A stretch of 64,000 nt of DNA from Geosiphon pyriformis. Taxonomy: Eukaryota > Glomeromycota > Glomeromycetes > Archaeosporales > Geosiphonaceae. Below are positions 20,283 through 32,745 of this stretch, in pieces. The notes beneath the pieces were generated by a model. That model was given only the letters and a program-made list of their open reading frames with translations, was not told the origin of the DNA and searched no databases. The stretch is taken from positions 418,924 to 482,923 of the forward strand of contig JAAOMT010000514.1 of assembly GCA_016748015.1 (NCBI GenBank), in the 5' to 3' direction. The first letter of the stretch is position 1; every line of letters starts with the position of its first letter. A program made the position numbers and the translations under genes.

Positions 20283-20298
20283 CTTACAGGGAGCACCA
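20283..20298 (-). other. A1 primer binding site
   Basis: Minus strand TGGTGCTCCCTGTAAG, six bases from the LTR end at 20305. The same site in A2 (GTACCA, near 52443) and A4 (ACACTA) is progressively mutated. It shares TGGTGCTC with D and nearly with B1. Confidence 0.6.
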
Positions 20299-20304
20299 CT
20301 TTTA

Positions 20305-20943
20305 TGTTATAGGTTGGAGTAACAAGCTAATGGATAGCAAAGGAGAACAGGATTGTAAGGTAATGGAAATAATTAAAAAGGAATTCAACTTCAAAGAGCA
20401 AATTGAATAAGTATGGATTCAATATGCGAGATCAGTCTCATAAAATATCTCAGTTACTATACTTTTCAAAGGTAACTGGGGAATTTGAAAGTAGAGAGAT
20501 AGTCCATACTGTCAACAAATGATCACACTTGGTATAATTCTATGCCTCATGTCAGCATTTTTAGAATTCAATATCAAGTATCAGATGTGCTTTTCAGTTA
20601 CATTTTATTCAATAATCTTCAAATACTTTGTTTAATTGTTTCAGGAAAAGACAAATAAACACCAACAAGAGATCTTTTATCCAAAAGATGTTCAGATATT
20701 TGAAGGTAGGAAAAGGAAAATTAGCAATAAGAGAATGTTTGAAATGAAAGTTGTTTTATTATATTTCTTTGTTTATTGGGAACATACTTTTCTATAGCTA
20801 AGAGACTCATTGCTTATATAGCTATAAAAAGTGGTCAATGACCAGATCAATGATTACTATCTAAAAATAGGTTGGTTAATTATATGACATCAATGGCTAA
20901 TATATGTGATAACTAATAAAAACTATGAGTTTCAACTGTAACA
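20305..20943 (-). repeat. A1 5' LTR (639 bp)
   Basis: Plus strand TGTTATAGGTTGGAG to CAACTGTAACA. It has the same TATA (minus strand, about 20826-20814) and AATAAA as its partner, but a much shorter 12-bp repeat array (about 20833-20856). The rest aligns closely with 12238-12924, so A1 is a recent insertion with one array contraction or expansion after insertion, or unequal reverse transcription. Confidence 0.9.
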
Positions 20944-21552
20944 ATATATAATTCTTATATCCTTCCTTTGAGATCTTTTACCAGACTATCTTTGACATCA
21001 ATAACTCAGCACTTAATCTTCAATCAATTAGTAACTCCAAAAGAAATAACAAAATAAAATAAAAATAAAATAAAAGAAAATAAGAAAACAATTAAAAGCA
21101 ATTACAAGTTACTATTCTGTCAATAGTCATAATTAAGAGCTATTGTTCAAGTATGGTTAAGTATTACTTATTATCAACATGTAGTGTTGATAGTGGAGAG
21201 TGGATTAAGATAAAAAATAGTTATTTATTGATGTGGAAGGTTGTTTTAGAACAAATCTAAACTGAAAGGTCTGTCTTTTCTACTTTTAACACTACTACTA
21301 TATATACATAATTGAAATTCCTCAATTCTTCAATTCTTCACACCAGGAATCTTGGAATTCCTGGAATTCTGCAATTCCTTTTGAGAGGAATTTTGAAATT
21401 CTGGAATCCTGCAATTTCTTGTATGAGAATCCTGAAATTCCTGAAATTCTGCAATTTTTCTTAAGAGGAATCCTGGAATTCCACATTTACTATGACTATT
21501 TCTGATTGGCTAATTTATATTCTAATATATTTTTTATATTCTATGAGTAACA
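20944..21552 (-). repeat. B1 5' LTR, U3-side segment
   Basis: Continues 11973-12237 after A1. It contains the TATA region (about 21297-21310), the GGAATTCC array (about 21344-21483) and the CCAAT box (about 21503-21515), ending GTAACA at 21552, next to the ATGC target duplication. Confidence 0.9.
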
Positions 21553-22030
21553 ATGCATGGCAATACTACCAATAAAAACTAACATTGAAACAATACTCTT
21601 TGAAGAAATCACAATAGAAAATTATAAAGACATTTTGCAAAAAAGACTTGGTATTATTTTTAACTCCTTGGTAGAAGCATGAATAGTTGCTTTTAAGAAG
21701 ATAAAACAATTTCAAGAAAAGCTTAAGAAGAAGAAAACTTATAAAACACTTTCTTTAAGTGTTGATAACTTGGTATTAGAATACCATTTAGACAGAAACA
21801 ATATCTATGGTAATAAATTCTCTAGTTAGTGAAAAAGACCCTTTATAATCAACAAAGTTTTGAACAATGGTTTTTATATTTTTCAAGATTAATCTGGAAC
21901 AATTTTCAATAATTGTTTTGTTTATGATACATAACTCAAGAAATATCATAAACGACCTGATTAGTTGTCTGTTGTAGTAATACTGACCCAAATAATCAGC
22001 AAAAATCAAGTATAAATAAATGCATCATTT
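21553..22030 (+). pseudogene. A0 integrase C-terminal part (resumes after B1)
   Basis: Picks up exactly where 2705 stopped: CMAILPIKTNIETILFEEI, ENYKDILQKRLGIIFN-SLVEA, then the IKQFQEKLKKKKTYKTLSLSVDNLVLEY tail (spoken in parts) and NKVLNNGFYIFQD. A stop follows LVEA. This is the conserved end of family A integrase; no chromodomain is seen. Confidence 0.85.
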
Positions 22031-22039
22031 CTAAAACAA

Positions 22040-22712
22040 AGATATTTTCAATCAACATAAACAATTATTTTCTGGATTAAAACATTTAAAATGTTTTCTA
22101 TACTCTCCATAAGTATTGAATCAAAAACTATCCAAATGCTACTTTGACCATTGGAAAACAAACCATCATAACTAATAACAATAGAATATATACTGTTATT
22201 AGACCAAAGAAAACTACTACCAGAAAAGAAAAAATTGATAACAAAATGGATAAATATCTGTTAAAAAATATAACAGCAGCTATACTCTTATTTTTTAGCA
22301 CAATTGGAAAAACAATCCAAGAAATATTGCTCATAGACAAAAATTTGTTATATGGAAAACAATTAAAACTCTATGGTTACCTTGAAAAAATCATAGAAGA
22401 TATGAAATTCATGAAGAAAACAACTTCAGAAATACAGGCAGAAATTTTGGGCATTATATGATTAGATGTCTCAAGAGTTTTAATTATTGTTAGAAGAGCC
22501 AAAACTCTAATACAAAGATTTAGTCTCTTGAATACAAAACTTATTTCACCTTAAGTATTATATACTCTATCCACAAAAGACTTTAACAAACTAGTTAGCT
22601 TTGAATTAGATAAAACTCTTCAAATAGATTATATTATGAATAGCTTGATTTCACCAGAGCTCAATTTCTTTGGAAAGAATAATATTATAATTAAAACCTA
22701 TACTTCTTATTA
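22040..22712 (+). pseudogene. A0 ORF3
   Basis: Same protein as A1 ORF3: NMTFGKQ-like start region, then TIGKQTIITNNNRIYTVIRP, KKTTTRKEKIDNKMDKYLLK, a PFFSTIGKTIQEIL-like block, IDKNLLYGKQLKLYGYLEK, and after a stop near 22459 RAKTLIQRFSLLNTKL and LSTKDFNKLVSFELDKTL. The longest clean part is 22144-22461. The end overlaps the LTR start at 22683. Confidence 0.75.
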
Positions 22713-23350
22713 ATTATTACATGTATTAGTCACTAATGTTATATAATTAGCCACTCTATTTTTAGATAGTGATCATTAACTTGATCAATGATTTGACTGT
22801 TGACCTAATCATTAAACACTTTTAATAGCTATATAAGCAATGAATTTTTTAGCTGTAGAAAAGCATATAAGAATCAAAGAAAGAAAAAAAATAAAATAAC
22901 AACTTTATCTCAAATTTTTCTCTTTTTGCTAATTTTTTTTTCCTTATCTTTAAGTATTTGAACATCTTAAGATAAAAGATTACTTGTTGGCATTTACTTA
23001 TCCTTTTTTTCTGACTCATATAATTATAGCATTTAAAAATTATTGAATAAAATATGACTGAAGAATATATCTGATACTTAATATTGAATTCTAAGAATAC
23101 TGATATAAGACATAGAATTATACCAGTGTGTGATCATTTGTTGACAGTATGGACTATCCTTCTACTTTCAGATTTCTTGGTTATTTTTTGAAAGTATAAT
23201 AACTGAGATATTTTATAAGACTGATCTTGCATATTGAATTCATATTCATTTAATTCACTCTTTGAAGTTGAATTTCCTTTAATTTCTTTTATCACCCTAC
23301 AATTCTGTTCTCCCTTGCTATCTATTAACTTGTTACTCTAACCCATAACA
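22683..23350 (+). repeat. A0 3' LTR (668 bp)
   Basis: Decayed TATTATAATTAAAACC start and intact end CTAACCCATAACA. It contains the 12-bp repeat array in forward orientation (about 22769-22826), TATA (GCTATATAAGCAATG, about 22829) and AATAAAAT (about 23047). Family C coding sequence begins at the next base, so A0 was inserted in C1; its other LTR is left of the window. Confidence 0.88.
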
Positions 23351-24650
23351 ATACAATAGAATTAGCTAGATTCAATTATAAAGATAAAGTAGAAACATAC
23401 CACCAAATTGCAAATCACACTTATCTAATTCAAAAAGCTCAAATTTAATGATTAGAGCAAATAAACATTTAATTGTGTAAAAAATGCATCATGTCTTGTA
23501 ATGACAAATAATATTCAGAATGCTATGCTTTTAGCATTTTCTTGTCCAGTAAAAATAACTAGAAGGAAATCAAGTTTGGAAAACCTGAGCCAAAAAAAGA
23601 AATTGCAACAACTCCAATCTATCTTATTGAGAATCAACCAGTTCTATAACTCAAATATTTCAACAACAATGGTCAAAGAATCAAGCCAGAGAAAGCCCAT
23701 AATATAGATGCTAAATATAATTTATAATATTCAAGAAAAAATACTTTGGTTCTTCAACCAAAATTTTTAACAAAAATCAATCTCAGAATTGCTCTCAAAA
23801 TACCACCAAGAACAATAATTCAAATTGCTTCCAGATTATTATTGGCAAGCAAAAAAATCAATGTCAGTAAAAGAATTATAGATGCAGAATATATTGAAGA
23901 CATTACTATTATGCTACAAAATGAAATTAAAAAACCATTTAGAATAGAACATGCTAAAAAGATTGCTCAAGCAATTTACCTACTTCTAATTAATATTTTA
24001 GAGTTATAATCAGTTAGTAACAGAGAACAATTAAGCAAAAGTAAAAAAAAAATACAAGATTTTGGTTCAACTGGACAATTTACAGTTTCAGTAAACATAG
24101 TTCTCAATGCACAGAATAAATCTCACCAGATTTTTTAACTTTCTCAATCCATTACTATTTCACCTTTTGAAAAACATCATAAAATTTACACTTGCTCAAA
24201 ACTCACTACTACTCAACAAATCTTTGAATTCAATGAACAAATCTGTTTAAAGCATAAAATCTCAATTTTAAATGTCTATATACTAAAAAAAATGAAAAAA
24301 TTTTGAGACACATTCTATAATCCCAACAATTACTCTATTGTTTTATTAAATAAATTGAAAATTAGAATCATACATAGCAATATCTTTCAAGATAAAAACT
24401 CTCAAATTGTCTCTAATTTTATCGAAATTGTAAAGCATACTCTACTTTCCAATTCAAACATCATCTTTACTACTAAAAACTACCATTTTTTGAGAAAAAA
24501 ACTTTCTCAAATCAATATAGGTCTCTTAGAACCTCAACAACAAAGACAATTGAAACAACTGATAGCTGAATTCGCTAATATATTTGCAAAAAACAACAAT
24601 GATCTAAGAAAAATTGATATTGTCTAATATTAAATTCACACAAGAGATGC
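23351..24650 (+). pseudogene. C1 leader and dUTPase-like domain
   Basis: Begins in the C pol at the ORF1/ORF2 overlap region (codons for ELARFNYKDKVETYHQ). CNDK and SECYAF follow, then the dUTPase: motif 1 IDAKYNL (about 23712), motif 2 ASRLLLASKK (about 23832), motif 3 KRIIDAEYIEDITIML (about 23872), motif 4 AKKIAQAIYL (about 23953), and motif 5 IQDFGSTGQF (about 24052), better kept than in B1. The post-dUTPase segment (24355-24627) with LEPQQQRQLKQLIAEFANIF leads to RT. Stops occur near 24009 and 24308. Confidence 0.82.
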
Positions 24651-25930
24651 TTTACCAAAATAACAACAAGCTTATTGAGTTTTATCTGCCAGCCATCAAT
24701 TCATCAGAGAAAAAGTCCAAAGAATGCTTAATAATGGATTGATTCAATTATCAAGAAGTTTATGGGTCTTATCAGTAATTTTAGTTAAAAAGAAAAACGG
24801 AAAATTCAGATTTTGCATTAACTATTGCCAACTAAATAGTGTAATAATTAGAGATGCTTACCCTCTTCCAAGAATTGATGACATGCTAAATGCTCTAAGA
24901 AAAGCCAAGTTCTTCTCAACTTTAAACTTGAAAAGTGGATACTGACAAGTTAAAATGAACCCAAAAGATTGCTCCAAAACAGTATTTACTATTTAAGAAG
25001 GAAACTATGAATTCAATATTATGCTTTTTGAACTCTGCAATATACCAGCAACATTCCAGTGACTCATGAATGTTGTATATGAAGAACTCTTATAGCAATC
25101 AGTAATTGTCTATCTTGATAATACTGATATATACTCACCAAGCTTTAAAGCTCATCTTATTTACCTATGAGAAGTTTTTTAATAATTACAGAAAGCAAGA
25201 TTAAAGTTGAACATTAAGAAATATTACTTTGGAAAAACAAGTTTAATTTTTCTTGGACACATTGTTAGCAAAGATGGAGTCAAACCAAATTCAAAAACAA
25301 TCAGTGTTATCAAAAACTTTCAAACTTTCAAAAATACTACAAAGCTATAAAGATTTATAGAATTAGCTGTCTACTATTGGAAATTCATAAAAAAATTCTC
25401 AAAAATTGTCAAACTACTCAATTATCTTACCAACAAAAATGTGCCTTATTAATGAATTAAAAAACAACAAAAAGCTTTTGAAACTTTCAAAACAAAATTG
25501 ACAACAGCTCCAGTCTTTGCTTATCTAAACTTTAATAAATGGTTTTAACTAGTTACTGATACTTCATATACAGTATTTGATATTATTCTATTACAATTGG
25601 ATAAAAATGGCCAAGAGCAAGTCATTGCCTATGTCAGTAAGACACTCAAACTAACAAAACTCAAATATGGCTCAACTGAATTAAAATCTGCTGCAGTTAT
25701 TTGGGCTTTTAAACACTTTTAACAATATCTGAAGAATGGAAAAGAATTTAACATCATAATTGACAATATTGGCCTCAAATGGCTTAATAAAAAGAAATTT
25801 GAACAAAGTGCCAAACAATCTTAATAGAATGACTTCTTAGCAGACTATAAATATATTGTATATTACAAACCAGAAAAACTACACACTAATATTGACAGCC
25901 TCTTAAGAAGAAGACAAAAATAACATTAAT
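24651..25930 (+). pseudogene. C1 reverse transcriptase and RNase H
   Basis: RT: VILVKKKNGKFRFCINY, FFSTLNLKSGY (first catalytic Asp now Asn), VIVYLDNTDIYS at about 25105-25140 (Asn at the last YxDD position), FLGHIVSKDGVKPN. RNase H: LVTDTSYTVFDIIL, AYVSKTLKLTKLKYGSTELKS, AVIWAFKHF and NIDSL. Many Gln/Trp stops. The open stretch 24724-24945 covers fingers and palm. Confidence 0.88.
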
Positions 25931-26179
25931 TACAATTCTATTATAACTTACCAACTTATCAACAAAAATAACCAAACAACAATAGATTCCAAAAATTACA
26001 ACAACATTAAAAACTATTTGGAAACTCTCACTATGCCAGAAAATTGATCTTTAAGTAAAAAACATTGATTACAACATTAATTAAAACAATATTTCATACA
26101 CCACAACAAAATCTATTATAAAAATCACAGAAATCCAAACCAATCACTCAGATTAGTACAAGAAAATAAAATAAAACAA

Positions 26180-27365
26180 TCCTATACAACATGTATACAG
26201 ACCCTTCTTTAACACACTTAAAAAAAGATGGAACAATCCAAAGAACTCTTAAACATTATTTTTGGCCTCACATGTAAAAAGACATTTAACAATATGTAGA
26301 ATCTTATAATAGTTGTCAAAAAAGAGAAGAAACTTGTCTCATGGAACCTTTAAATCCAATCAAAATTGGACAACCTTTTGACAAAGTTGGAATTAATTTA
26401 GTCGAATAATTACCTATCACAATCCAAGAAAATCATTATATTGCAATTATAGTAGATTATCTTACCAAATGGCCTAAAGTTAAAGCTACCCAAAAAGCAG
26501 ATGCAAAATTAATAGCAAATTTCATTTATAAAGACATTATTTGTAGACATAAATGTCCAATTGAATATTTATCTGATCAAAAAACACACTTTGTAAATAA
26601 CTTAATACAAAAAATTTGTGAACAATTTAATATCAAAAGATCTCTATTATCACTTTATTATTTCTAAACAAATAGACTTGTAGAATATTTCAACAGAACA
26701 TTGTGTAAATTCTTAACCAAAGTCTTGCCTAATTTTGAGCAGAAATGGGATATATTTATTTTATTGGTGTTACTAGCATACAGAATACTAAAACAAGATA
26801 CTATAAACACACACCATTTAATTTTATTTATAAAAGGACAGCAATATTACCAATTAATTTTACAGTAAAAACATATCCAGTGCAACCAATCAATGAAAAA
26901 AACTTTCAAAAAACACTTCAAAAAAGAGCTTACACTTTTTTTAATACATTGGAAAGCAAAAAACAAATAGCAGCTATTTATATTGAATACTTCTAAGCTT
27001 AACAAAAAAAAAGACATGACAACAAACTGCCACCAGTTACCAATGAATTTAAAGTTGAAAATAAAGTTCTCTTACACAAAACTAAGGCTAAAAAACAATG
27101 GAGTGGGAAATTTGAACATAAATAAGATAAACCATTTTACATTCACAAAATCATAAGCAATAGATTATACAAGTTAAGACTTGATGACAAAGTACTAGCA
27201 AAAGTTGCACATAGAGATCAATTAAAACACTATTATTCTGGAAACAATCTTGAATTATTAATTCTACAAATTGGTATACATTCTTCTTTAATTAATCCTA
27301 AAGATATTCTCCAAAATTTAGAATCAATAGTTATAATAAAACAACAACCCAATTTGAATACTTAA
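26180..27365 (+). pseudogene. C1 integrase
   Basis: NMYTDPSLTHLKKDGTIQRTL and CQKREETC give the zinc region; GINLVE has the first core Asp changed to Asn; YLTKWPKVKAT, CPIEYLSDQKTHFVNN (second Asp), RLVEYFNRTLCK (Glu). The C-terminal part 26745-26996 and EFKVENKVLLHKTKAKKQW follow, ending near NLNT with a stop at about 27364. Decayed twin of C2 integrase. Confidence 0.86.
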
Positions 27366-27569
27366 TTTAATATTTTTACAAATAATTTCTTTTAAATACA
27401 CAAAATATAAAACAAAAATAGTAAATAATTACAAAAAACACTTAAACTTAAAAACAAATAAAACTCCATACCCAAAAATTATTTTTTTTATTTTTTTTCA
27501 AATTTTATTTATTAATTAGTTATTTTCATCATGATTATTTTCTGAAATATTCAACAAATATTCCAAAAA

Positions 27570-28237
27570 TTAATATTAGCTCTAAAAACACTTCCTGATT
27601 TATCAATAACAATTAATAGAAGTCAAATTAATTACATTTAGAAAAAACCACAGTCTCAGTAGTAAACAATTCACAGAATTATTACTCTTATAGAAAAAAC
27701 ACAAAAAGTTATTCTGGTATTCAGTTATCAGAATTCTTGAAGCAAGCATTAAAAAAAATTTTTTAATTGTTTTTATTGATATTTTACCAAATGTCACAAC
27801 TCAACAAAAACTTCTACTATTTTTTAATAAACAGAACAATGATTATACTTTTATCTATAGATATTTTTATATTGGAAAAACACTTTATGAATGAAAACTG
27901 GAACTTACAACAATAAACTTTACTCCTAAAGCTATACAAAAACAAATTCACAATAAATTTAAAACAGCAGCTGGACTAGTAAATACTCACTACAAACTTA
28001 GAGCAGCATTTAGACTCTATGATTTATTCAATACTTGTAAAACCATTCTACAAAATCTAATACTTTACCCAATAAAAATTCAATATATTGGAAAGTTCAC
28101 AGAACTAAAATTTTAACAATTTTTGGACCAGATCACTTCAATTATTTTGAACCACTATCTTAATATCACAGATAGTGCTTGGACTTCAATAAAACTCAGT
28201 TTTAAGGAGGAAATTATGTTACCAATAGAATTTTAGC
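27570..28237 (+). pseudogene. C1 ORF3
   Basis: Decayed counterpart of C2 ORF3: ALKTLPDLSITINRSQIN, FINRTMIILLSIDIFILEK-like out-of-frame parts, ATFRLYDLFNTC-type region, IQYIGKFTELKF, DSAWTSIKLSFKEE and MLPIEF, then a stop. The stop lies 21 bases inside the 3' LTR beginning at 28217, exactly as in C2. Confidence 0.75.
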
Positions 28238-29179
28238 TATTAATTAACATAAAATTACTCTTATAATTCCCATTATTAATTAGTATATATTATTATCATT
28301 TTAATTATCACTTATTATTTAATCAAATTATCAAATATTATCATTCAATTAATAATCTAATTTGTATCATAGAAATTAAAATGATTAAAGTACACAATAT
28401 TCTGAACTATTTAATATTCAAAAATTCGCCGAAATTGGCAGAAATTGGCCAAAATAATTAATAGTTTGTAGAAATAACTTGTAGTTTGCTGAAATGTATT
28501 TTTAGTTCACCAAAATTAGAGCAAAGAGAAAAAATGCAAGTTCAAAAACTAGTATTACAACAAGTTGTATAAAAGAAGAGCTTTTTTTTTCAAGAAAATG
28601 TATCTTACTATAGTATCTTATTTTAGATATCTTAATTAGAACAAATCATCTTTTATATATCTTAAATAAAAAAATTAAATATTTAAAAACCAAATCCTTA
28701 ATTATTTCACTTAAAATTCTCTCAACACAACTAATATTTTGAAATTGATTAGCTACCAATTTCAGTAATCTGTTAGTGACTTTAGGCCTAAATAGAAAAC
28801 GTTTTTCTTGACAAAATTCTATTTTTTTTACATTTTTTTTATTTTTTATTTTTTTTTTCTTATTATAATTATTAGGATAGCCTACAAATGAAGTTCCTGT
28901 AAAAGAGTTAACTTTAAACAGCAAAGTAACTACACATTTTAGTGAGCTTCCAAATGAGCAATTTCTGAAAAAAAGTTGATATTTACTACAATATAACTAC
29001 ATAAAGTAACTGGCATGAAATTGGCCATTCCACTTATAAGCCCAGCAGTTCAAATTATAAGAAATAATTTGAAGATAAATTCAGTTATTAAAGGTTCAAC
29101 TACTTCCAGAAAAATGTGAATTAGCAACAGACAAACATTAACAATATTCAAGAAAAGAAACCAAAAATCTCTAGTAATA
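28217..29179 (+). repeat. C1 3' LTR (963 bp)
   Basis: TGTTACCAAT at the start; CTAGTAATA at the end is a decayed CTGGTAACA. It aligns in reverse with C2's LTR 36129-37097. It contains the ~21-bp TTCGCCGAAAT-type repeats (about 28424-28530) and TATA (GTTGTATAAAAGAAGAGC, about 28563). C1's 5' part is outside the window; A0 interrupts it at 23350. Confidence 0.88.
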
Positions 29180-30309
29180 GTGCTATAACTATAAAAAATT
29201 ATCTGGAATATTTTAAATCAAATCCAGTATTATTTGCATATATTTTTTTGGGCCATATTTTTTTATTATTATTATTGTACTATTTCAGTTCTAATTTTTT
29301 AAAAAAATTAGGATAGACAAAATATTGTTTTATTTTAATAATTATACTTGATTTTTGAAATATTATGTTCTCTATTGTTAATATGTACTTTTTTTTAGAT
29401 TTTTTGGATTCAAAAATAAAATAAAATGTTTGTAAAAGTAAATTAAACAAAAAATTACACTCATCACAATACTAGAAATAACAAAAAATTAAATAATAAT
29501 TATATAGTTTTGTATTAAGATTAGCTAATTTTTGTTTTTGTTTTTTTTAGATAGAAACAAGTTTTTAATATTAGTTTTAGAATGCTTCAAAGTCATTAGT
29601 AAATATATAATTTATTTTTTCTACAATTACTAAAGCATTTTTTATGATATGTATTTTTTTAATCATAGTGTTTTCTCATTTTACAGTGGCTATTTTCCAA
29701 ATTTTTTTATTATTATAAAAGTATGAATTCAATTGATTTATTATTTAACTATAGACTGCAATAAATAGAATTTTTTTTTGGGCTTAGTTATTAATTAGAA
29801 TAGTGTATTAACAGAATTTGTTATCTATTTTTCTTCTGTTAAAAACATTATTCTATAGTTTTTTATTTGGTAGAATTTTATTATATGTAAAATATAATAT
29901 ATTGTTTTATTTGTTTTGTAATTTTGGTTATTTAAATTGTTTCAATATGCAAAGATGACAATAATATCTAGTAGCAGTTGGTTATATTTTATTATTTTTA
30001 ATATATGCACTTATTAAAAATAACTTTTTTTACAATTAATACAAATTAATTTTAAATATTAATATAGTTAATTTCTTTAATTTAAAGTTAAGTAGACTAA
30101 TATTAATGTTTTTGATTTTTTATCAGCCTTTTTTTTTTTTTTTTTTTTGTAAAAAGTGATAATAGCTCTATTCTGAAATTATCAGCCCAAATAACTTAAT
30201 AAGTTTTTAAAATTAATTGAAAGATAAGTTTTTCAAATTTAATTAAAGATTGTTTTAGACTATTGTTTTAAAATATCTATATATGACAAGTATTTTAACA
30301 TGTCATTTG

Positions 30310-30720
30310 TTAAAAATAATTTGAAATTTCTATATGTTTTAGTCAAATATAATATAAACTTTAGTTAATTAATTATTTCTTATAAGAATTTAATATTAAG
30401 TGGCTTCTATACTAAGTATTTTAATTAGAAGTTTGATTTTGTTAATTTTAAAAAAAAAATTCAATATTTTTTATTAATGTTTTGGTATTTTTATTTATAG
30501 TAATTATTCTGTCAGTAGTTATATAATCTATTTAGTAATCTAATTGATTTATAAGTTATCTTATAAATATGCTGCTTACTAATTTATTGTTAAGTATTAG
30601 TTTAATATTTATTTGTTTTACTTTAACATTAATATATATTGTTGCAATCAATTTGTTTTGATTAATAGCAGTTCTGCTAAAAAAGTCAATAGTATTTAGG
30701 CTGTCAATATCAAATAGAAA
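30310..30720 (-). pseudogene. D protease relic
   Basis: Reads DIDSLNTIDFFSRTAINQNK, LIATIYINVKVKQINIK, LILNNKLVSSIFIR, then NKNTKTLIKNIEFFF and LSIEAT, KVYIIFD. Each block matches B1 protease in the same order (LFSRAALEEKLITAIYTDVKV, LILNSRSTGSIIIR, GTTKTLIDEIDNF, VLVIEA). The DSG active site is gone. Gln/Trp positions are stops. Confidence 0.72.
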
Positions 30721-31189
30721 TATGGTAACTAATGTGTTATTTTTAGTAATTATTATGAAAAAAATTATATTGGAGATGGTTTAATTGTTAATAAAAAAGA
30801 AAAAATTGGCAATACTAATTACAGTTTTTTTTTTTAAAAATATAATATTACCAAAATCTGAAGTTTTTATAAGATTAAGATATAAAGTCTGGTTTGAATA
30901 TTTTGTTAAAAATGTTTGAAATAGTAAGTTGCTATAATTTATAGTTTAAATAACACTATAATAGATTAAGTTTGATTTTTATTGTTGTTTTGTTATTCTT
31001 AATTATAGTTAATAGCTTAAAATTTTGAATTACTATATAATAAAGCTTGATACTAAAGTAGTATCTATAATATTGTTTGTAGGTATTAATAATAATTCTG
31101 TAATAATTGAAGTAAGTATTGAAAAACAAAAGATATTGAAATCTTGTAAATTGTAAATATCTGAATTGTTGCTAATATTGGTTTTTATA

Positions 31190-31395
31190 ATTCTGATTTG
31201 ATAATTTTTTGCAGCAATTTTTTGTAATATGACCAGATTTTTGATAATATTAACAATTATAAAAATTTTGTTTTTAAAATTGTTGTTGTTGTTAGTAATA
31301 TTTTTGTTGTTGGTATTTGTTGATATTTTTTTATGTTGTGATGGCTGATAAGTTTCTAAATTTTTGACAAAACATTTTTCAATTTTCTGAGTCAA
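31190..31395 (-). pseudogene. D gag CCHC knuckle relic
   Basis: Near 31235 one minus-strand frame reads YNC-stop-YYQKSGHITKNCC. This fits C-x2-C-x4-H-x4-C with the second Cys changed to Tyr (G-to-A) and one stop at a Gln-like position. Upstream the sequence is Asn-rich (31290-31330). It supports this AT-rich tract being gag. Confidence 0.6.
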
Positions 31396-32250
31396 TTTTT
31401 TATTTAATTGAATAATTTAAAATTATATAAGCTGCCAGAATATTAAAGTCTAATAGATTAAAGAATACTGCTTTTTAGTTTTTTGATAAATTGGTTGAAA
31501 ATTTGATCTAAAATATAATAATATTTTTTAATCATCTAAATTTGGTAAAAAGTTTGATTAAATTTTCTAAGATAAGTGGTTACAGCTTCTTAATTTTTTT
31601 GTTTTATTATGCTAAATTGATTTTGTAATCTAATAAACATATTTGAATTACAAAAATACTATAAAAAAACAAGTTTAAAAGTAACAAAATCAATCAGTTT
31701 TTAATTAAAATTTTGGTATTATGTATTTGTAGTTTTAGTCAAAAAAAAGTAAGACTTGAATTATTTTGATCTTATTTTAGCTATTATTGTAATTGTTTTT
31801 TGGTTTCTATAATCTATGTATATGCATTTTTTTTTATTAAAAATTTTTTCTAATTTAACAATATCTTTGTAAATTATGATTTAAATAATAGAGATTTGTT
31901 TAATTGTTAACAAAAAAGATATTAAAAGAAATATGTTTGATTGCTTTGTTAAATTTAAGGCTAGTTGTTTTTTTTATAAATACTATAATAGATTACAATA
32001 GAAATGTTTTTCCTAAAAAGATAATTATTGATTTAGTTAAAGACTATAATAAAAGTTATGCCCAAAAAAAAGTGTTTTCAACTAGATTACTGGTTATTAA
32101 AATAGGATTTTTAAACAAAAATTCATATTTTTTTAAAAATTTAATTTAAAAATTTTGATTAAAGTTTTAAGAATAAAGATTTTCAAAAGTTTTTGAAGTT
32201 TTTAATTATAATTTGGTGAGTTAATTGAATAAAATTCTGTTTTTTAAAGT

Positions 32251-32667
32251 TTAATAATATGAAAAAGTTGTTGATAAAAGAAACTTTAATTTTTTATTAA
32301 CTGTAAATAGAGCTTTTTTTTGTGTAATTTGTGTATTATTATCAGAGTTGGACTTAGATTTTTTAAAATTGGGTTTTGATGTTTGTTTTTTTTGTAACTG
32401 GAGATAGCATTTTTGAGTATATAATTCGATTTTTTTGTTAATTAAAAAAAGAATTTCAGCTATAACTCTTGTAATAGTTAAAGTTAAATATGTTAATAAT
32501 TTTTGGTAAATTTGTTTTTTGAGTTTTCTTGTATCTGTTGTTTGGCCTAATAAGTAGTTAATTTTAGTGTATACATAATTAATAAAATTGGTTTTGGCAG
32601 TAATAGTTTCTATTGGTATTTTTAAGTTTTTTTTAAAGTAATAATATAATGTTTTTTTAAATAACAA
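32251..32667 (-). pseudogene. D gag N-terminal relic
   Basis: An open frame of 138 codons, Lys/Thr/Asn-rich. It has TRKLKKQIYQKLLTY and IELYTQKCYLQ, aligning with RENFYTELFQHT and IERYTQQF of B1 gag N-terminus, and ends FSYY like the NPSYYY of B1. Distance to the LTR and PBS matches B1. Role unknown; particle assembly is the natural guess. Confidence 0.6.
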
Positions 32668-32745
32668 GTGATTTTTTCTTATAATCTTAATAATTATTAC
32701 TTTTGTAAATTTCTGAAGTGCTTTGTTTTTGTGAATTTTATAACT

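Larger units (their letters stand above)
12238..20943 (-). mobile_element. A1: best-preserved family A element, inserted in B1 5' LTR
   Basis: Starts TGTTACGGGTTGG (12238) and ends CTGTAACA (20943), with TSD ATAT on both sides. Minus-strand order: 5' LTR, PBS, gag, protease, acidic linker plus Cys module, RT, RNase H, integrase, ORF3, 3' LTR. Excluding the nested solo LTR B2 it is about 7.6 kb. It has the fewest stops of the A copies, but the protease, RT and gag still carry disabling changes. Family A has no dUTPase. Confidence 0.92.
2706..21552 (-). mobile_element. B1: full-length family B gypsy element (with A1 nested inside)
   Basis: Bounded by TGTTAC at 2706 and GTAACA at 21552 and flanked by a 4-bp duplication ATGC (2702-2705 and 21553-21556). 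Reading on the minus strand: 5' LTR (21552-20944 plus 12237-11973), PBS, gag, protease, Cys module, dUTPase, RT, RNase H, integrase, ORF3, 3' LTR (3575-2706). A1 (12238-20943) splits the 5' LTR. Without A1 the element is about 10.1 kb. Stops in every domain make it non-autonomous. The junctions leave little doubt about its limits. Confidence 0.92.

Noticed and set aside
31904-32149. Plus-strand 81-codon frame in the AT-rich D region
   Set aside because: Composition-driven frame opposite D gag; no recognisable motif.
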